Below are positions 5,855-7,945 of a stretch of DNA of 7,945 bases, piece by piece. Both the position numbers and the translations under genes were made by a program. Origin of the DNA: Terriglobales bacterium. Lineage in GTDB: Bacteria > Acidobacteriota > Terriglobia > Terriglobales > Gp1-AA117. The first letter of the stretch is position 1; every line of letters begins with the position of its first letter. A model generated the notes under the pieces. That model did no database searches, had not been told where the DNA came from, and worked only from the letters and a program-made list of their open reading frames with translations. The stretch lies in the NCBI GenBank assembly GCA_030150795.1, contig JASLFF010000694.1, positions 1 through 7,945 of the forward strand, read 5' to 3'.

Positions 5855-5912
5855 TGATCCACCGGTTTCCCTGCCAAGACGCTTTCGCGTCGAACCGGTG
5901 GATCAGTTTTTT
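5855..5912 (+). terminator. Intrinsic terminator of the acidic-protein/barrel unit
   Basis: TGATCCACCGGTT (5855-5867) pairs perfectly with AACCGGTGGATCA (5893-5905), a 13-bp stem. The loop contains a second hairpin, GACGC (5878-5882) with GCGTC (5887-5891) around TTTC. A run of six T (5907-5912) follows one base after the stem. This is the strongest terminator in the window and lies 83 bp after the barrel gene stop on the plus strand. Confidence 0.85.
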
Positions 5913-6283
5913 AGCTGCCAGGTACTGCAGCTACTCAGATTAGAAGCAGCTTCTCGGAAAAGGTTGTCCTTATCTTTGTCGCTTCGCTCCAAACCACTCC
6001 AGAGCAAGGCCTTCGACCAGAAGCATCTATGCCCCTGATGCAGGCAGCTCGCCGCGCAAGCCGGGCTCGCTGCCGATGAACCGATTTAAGAGTAGGGTCG
6101 CTTTGCTCATACCGCCGGCTCCGCTTGAAACAACACCTTTAAACCACAACCGGGATCTCTTCGTCTTCGGGCAGCAGCGGAACAGGTTCCTCACGTCTCC
6201 GGCTCACGCAAGGCTCGCCGTCGAAGTTCGGGATAGCATGTCGTGGGGGAATATATTCGAAATAAAAGAGAACAACCAAGACG
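5913..6283. other. Gene-poor spacer without recognisable content
   Basis: I see no supported gene here. Plus-strand readings starting at 5808 and 6076 have no ribosome binding site; the first runs through the terminator hairpins and the second ends inside a tandem repeat. A minus-strand reading ending near 6145 encodes a short Pro/Glu-rich stretch (PVPLLPEDEEIPVVV, then stop) that could be the tail of a lost gene, but it is only about 46 codons from a TTG. A stem with a small internal mismatch (GGCAGC 6043-6048, GCTGCC 6069-6074) is the only notable structure. The stretch may be decayed coding DNA. Confidence 0.5.
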
Positions 6284-6335
6284 GACGACTAAAATCCAAC
6301 CCTACGCATGACGACTAAAATCCAACCCTACGCAT
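6284..6335. repeat. Perfect tandem duplication of 26 bp
   Basis: Positions 6284-6309 and 6310-6335 are identical over all 26 bases and directly adjacent; each unit begins GACGACTAAAATCC and ends CTACGCAT. With no mismatches, the duplication is recent or maintained. The unit length is not a multiple of three, so it does not preserve a reading frame. It lies between the two oppositely oriented gene groups, 62 bp from the stop of the minus-strand TPR gene. Confidence 0.9.
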
Positions 6336-6397
6336 AAGGATAGGTCATGGGCAGCGAAGCAGCACCGTTTCAGTCAATGTAGTTTCGCTTTCTGCGA

Positions 6398-7228
6398 TCA
6401 GTTGTTGCCTGAAGGCGGTGGCTTGAGCGAGTGCAGGAAAGCGACGAACTCCGGCTTCTTGCGCAGGCCGGCAAACTCGTTGTCATGCAAAGCGCCTTTG
6501 ATTGGATAGCCTTCTTCATTGGCCTTACTCAGATAAAAACGACAATGGTCCAGATCACCATGCTGGCCGTACATTTGCGCCATTACATAATGGAAATGGC
6601 CAAGATCGTTTGATCCCACAAGGCGAATGGAGATAGCCGATGCCGATGACTGGCGCTGGAAAATATCAGGATCGATCTGAATGGCGCGCTGGTATTCTCG
6701 AGAGGCGCGATCAAAGTCTTTTTGCGAGAAATACGCGCCGCCCAGGTTGCTGTGGAAACTGGCGCTTTCATCGTTGAGCTTGATGGCCTTTTTGTATTCC
6801 TTGATTGCCGCGCCATATTTCCTGAGGTTGTAATAGAGCGCGCCAAGATTGTTATAAGCCTCAGCGTATTCCTTGTTTTCTTTGATGGCGTGTTGAAATT
6901 CCTTTTTGGCTTCAGAATCGCGACGCAACTGGAGAAGGCACATGCCAACCTTGTTGTGCAGGATGGCGCTGTCCGCCGTCTTCATGGCCGCCCGATAGTA
7001 GTCAATGGAATCCAGATAGGCTTTTTGCGCGCGCAACTGGTCAGCTTGTTGTTCCAGCTCAACCGGATCGACATTTTCCGGCGGAGCGGGCACGCGTGCC
7101 TGGGAAGGAGAGTTTGCAGGGGGAGGCTCCTGGGCCCGTGAGGGCAGGGAGAAAACCAATAGGCCGAAGATCGTGAGACTGAAGACCGTTATACCTAAGA
7201 CTTTAAGCAAGCTGCAGAAGCGACCCAT
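6398..7228 (-). CDS. Exported TPR-repeat protein
   Basis: This is a 276-residue periplasmic or membrane-tethered scaffold protein. Residues 1-32 form a signal sequence or anchor: a basic start MGRFCSLLK, a long hydrophobic core (LGITVFSLTIFGLLVF) and an SRA-QE cleavage-like site. A Pro-rich linker (35-53) follows, then TPR units at about 54-87, 88-121, 122-155 and 156-189; YAEAYNNLGALYYNLRKYGA and FHSNLGGAYFSQKDFDRA show the consensus clearly. After an irregular Ser/Ile-rich segment (190-205) there is a further degenerate unit (207-240) and a C-terminal FAGLRKKPEFVAFL helix common at the end of TPR arrays. TPR domains bind protein partners; the partner here is unknown. ATG 7228 is chosen because AAGGAGG lies five bases upstream and the hydrophobic signal starts there; an upstream start at 7327 would overlap the PBP gene and bury the signal sequence. 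The gene lies 10 nt after the PBP stop, so the two form an operon. Confidence 0.85.
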   Translation of the reverse strand: MGRFCSLLKVLGITVFSLTIFGLLVFSLPSRAQEPPPANSPSQARVPAPPENVDPVELEQQADQLRAQKAYLDSIDYYRAAMKTADSAILHNKVGMCLLQLRRDSEAKKEFQHAIKENKEYAEAYNNLGALYYNLRKYGAAIKEYKKAIKLNDESASFHSNLGGAYFSQKDFDRASREYQRAIQIDPDIFQRQSSASAISIRLVGSNDLGHFHYVMAQMYGQHGDLDHCRFYLSKANEEGYPIKGALHDNEFAGLRKKPEFVAFLHSLKPPPSGNN

Positions 7229-7233
7229 GGGGG

Positions 7234-7240
7234 CCTCCTT
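7234..7240 (-). promoter_or_regulatory. Shine-Dalgarno overlapping the upstream stop codon
   Basis: On the minus strand AAGGAGG shares its two A's with the TAA stop of the penicillin-binding protein gene and is followed by five C's and ATG (7228). This decides the TPR gene's start and suggests translational coupling between the two genes. Confidence 0.8.
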
Positions 7241-7945
7241 ATTGCGGCCTGTCCTTGCCCGGACTGGGGGTGGCCGCAGGCTTGATTTGTTTATTATCGT
7301 CCTTATTGTCGTCTTTGCCACTACCAAAAATCTTGCCCCAGAAGCCCTTTTTCTTCTTGTCCTGATCCTGGGCCTGGGACGAATTCTGGTTTACGGCGGC
7401 AGGCTGCCCTTGCCCCTGGGCCGAGCTGCCGCTACCTATATTAGACGCCGCAGGGGTAGGAGTTGGCTTGGGCTCAATGCCAAAAATTCTTTGGAAAACA
7501 TTGCCATGCGCCGTCTGTTCACAGGTTTGCGTGGGCTGCGTACCGTCGATAAAAGCGGTGGTGTAGTCGTCCGGACAGGACGGGGTGGCTATCTGATTAG
7601 TGGCCTTATCCAGGGTCAACTCAACAACGCCCTGGGGCGGAGCGAACGGTTTTGTATCTGAATAGTTCGGCAGATCGACCGCCCGCTTCATAAACTCGGT
7701 CCAGATAGGCAGGGCGATGGCCGCACCGCTCAGGTGAATATCACTGTAATCGTCGTAACCCACCCAGACGATGCAGAGCAGGTTGGACGTAAATCCGGCG
7801 AACCAGCCGTCATGCGAGGTGCCAGTCTTTCCGGCTGCTGGGGCGGTGAACTTGCGGGCCCTAACGCCAGCGGCGCCGGCAGCCGTTCCATTGTTGATGA
7901 CTCCCTGCATCATGTCCGTGATCACATACGCTACGCGGGGATCAA
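7239..7945 (-). CDS. Class A penicillin-binding protein, C-terminal part
   Basis: The frame is open to the window edge, so only the last 234 residues are visible; the gene starts beyond 7945. The fragment begins DPRVAYVITDMMQGV, followed by AAGKTGTSHDGWFAGFT: the KTG box of the transpeptidase active site (fragment residues 39-43, 7815-7829) with its usual WF-GFT continuation. IVWVGYDD and AAIALPIWTEFM complete the PBP1A-type end of the domain. PBP1A-like enzymes polymerise and cross-link peptidoglycan from an inner-membrane anchor in the periplasm. The glycosyltransferase domain and the SxxK and SxN boxes would lie outside the window. The last roughly 90 residues are a low-complexity tail rich in Gln, Ser, Pro, Ala, Lys and Asp, with a KKKKGFWGKIFG patch. 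The TPR gene follows 10 nt later. An internal GTG at 7925 is not a start. Confidence 0.92.
   Translation of the reverse strand, partial: DPRVAYVITDMMQGVINNGTAAGAAGVRARKFTAPAAGKTGTSHDGWFAGFTSNLLCIVWVGYDDYSDIHLSGAAIALPIWTEFMKRAVDLPNYSDTKPFAPPQGVVELTLDKATNQIATPSCPDDYTTAFIDGTQPTQTCEQTAHGNVFQRIFGIEPKPTPTPAASNIGSGSSAQGQGQPAAVNQNSSQAQDQDKKKKGFWGKIFGSGKDDNKDDNKQIKPAATPSPGKDRPQ

Noticed and set aside
6140..6283. Minus-strand Pro/Glu-rich reading that might be a transposase or other gene remnant.
   Set aside because: It is about 46 codons, starts only at TTG and has no recognised motif.
6076..6318. 80-codon plus-strand open frame starting MNRFKSRVALL.
   Set aside because: It has no ribosome binding site, its end falls in the 26-bp tandem duplication, and no family is recognisable.
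6722..7141. 139-codon plus-strand open frame.
   Set aside because: It is antisense to the TPR repeats, has no ribosome binding site and shows no recognisable domain.
7173..7661. 162-codon plus-strand open frame.
   Set aside because: It lies opposite the PBP tail and TPR start, both well supported by motifs and a ribosome binding site; its length reflects the low-complexity composition.

Overview
The window looks like chromosomal DNA from a diderm, lipopolysaccharide-making bacterium. An Acidobacteriota member (Terriglobia/Koribacter-like) is my best guess. That guess rests on the KdsD/KdsC pair, an Omp85-like barrel ending in Phe, a class A penicillin-binding protein followed by a signal-peptide TPR protein, moderately GC-rich genes, and gene borders full of degenerate inverted repeats. 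The assignment is inference; no rRNA or other marker gene is present. I see no tRNA, CRISPR array, insertion sequence or phage gene.

Layout. Positions 1-67 hold no supported gene. A metallophosphoesterase (68-775, +) is followed by a 261-bp spacer with direct and inverted repeats. Next come kdsD (1037-2044, +) and kdsC (2232-2861, +), separated by a 187-bp spacer made almost entirely of two quasi-palindromic repeat blocks; the second runs into the kdsC start codon. Behind kdsC lies a 334-bp spacer with a doubtful small membrane ORF, a stem-loop and a promoter. It leads into a compact two-gene unit: a 129-residue acidic protein of unknown function (3196-3585) and a 721-residue Omp85-like outer-membrane barrel with one POTRA-like domain and a long helical insertion (3606-5771). 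The unit ends at a strong intrinsic terminator (5855-5912). The 626 bp from 5772 to 6397 contain two hairpins, a perfect 26-bp tandem duplication and no convincing gene. On the minus strand are the 3' end of a class A penicillin-binding protein gene (running off the window at 7945) and, 10 nt downstream, a periplasmic TPR protein (6398-7228).

How the genes fit together. KdsD makes arabinose-5-phosphate and KdsC dephosphorylates Kdo-8-phosphate, so both serve Kdo synthesis for the LPS inner core; the lpt export genes that follow this pair in Proteobacteria are absent here. The Omp85-like protein would sit in the outer membrane, and the PBP and TPR proteins in the periplasm. Almost everything identifiable is therefore cell-envelope biology. 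The least ordinary part is the two-gene unit at 3196-5771, because its barrel carries a roughly 185-residue helical domain where Omp85 proteins normally have a short periplasmic turn. Both Kdo enzymes also carry insertions: 13 residues in KdsD and about 27 in KdsC.
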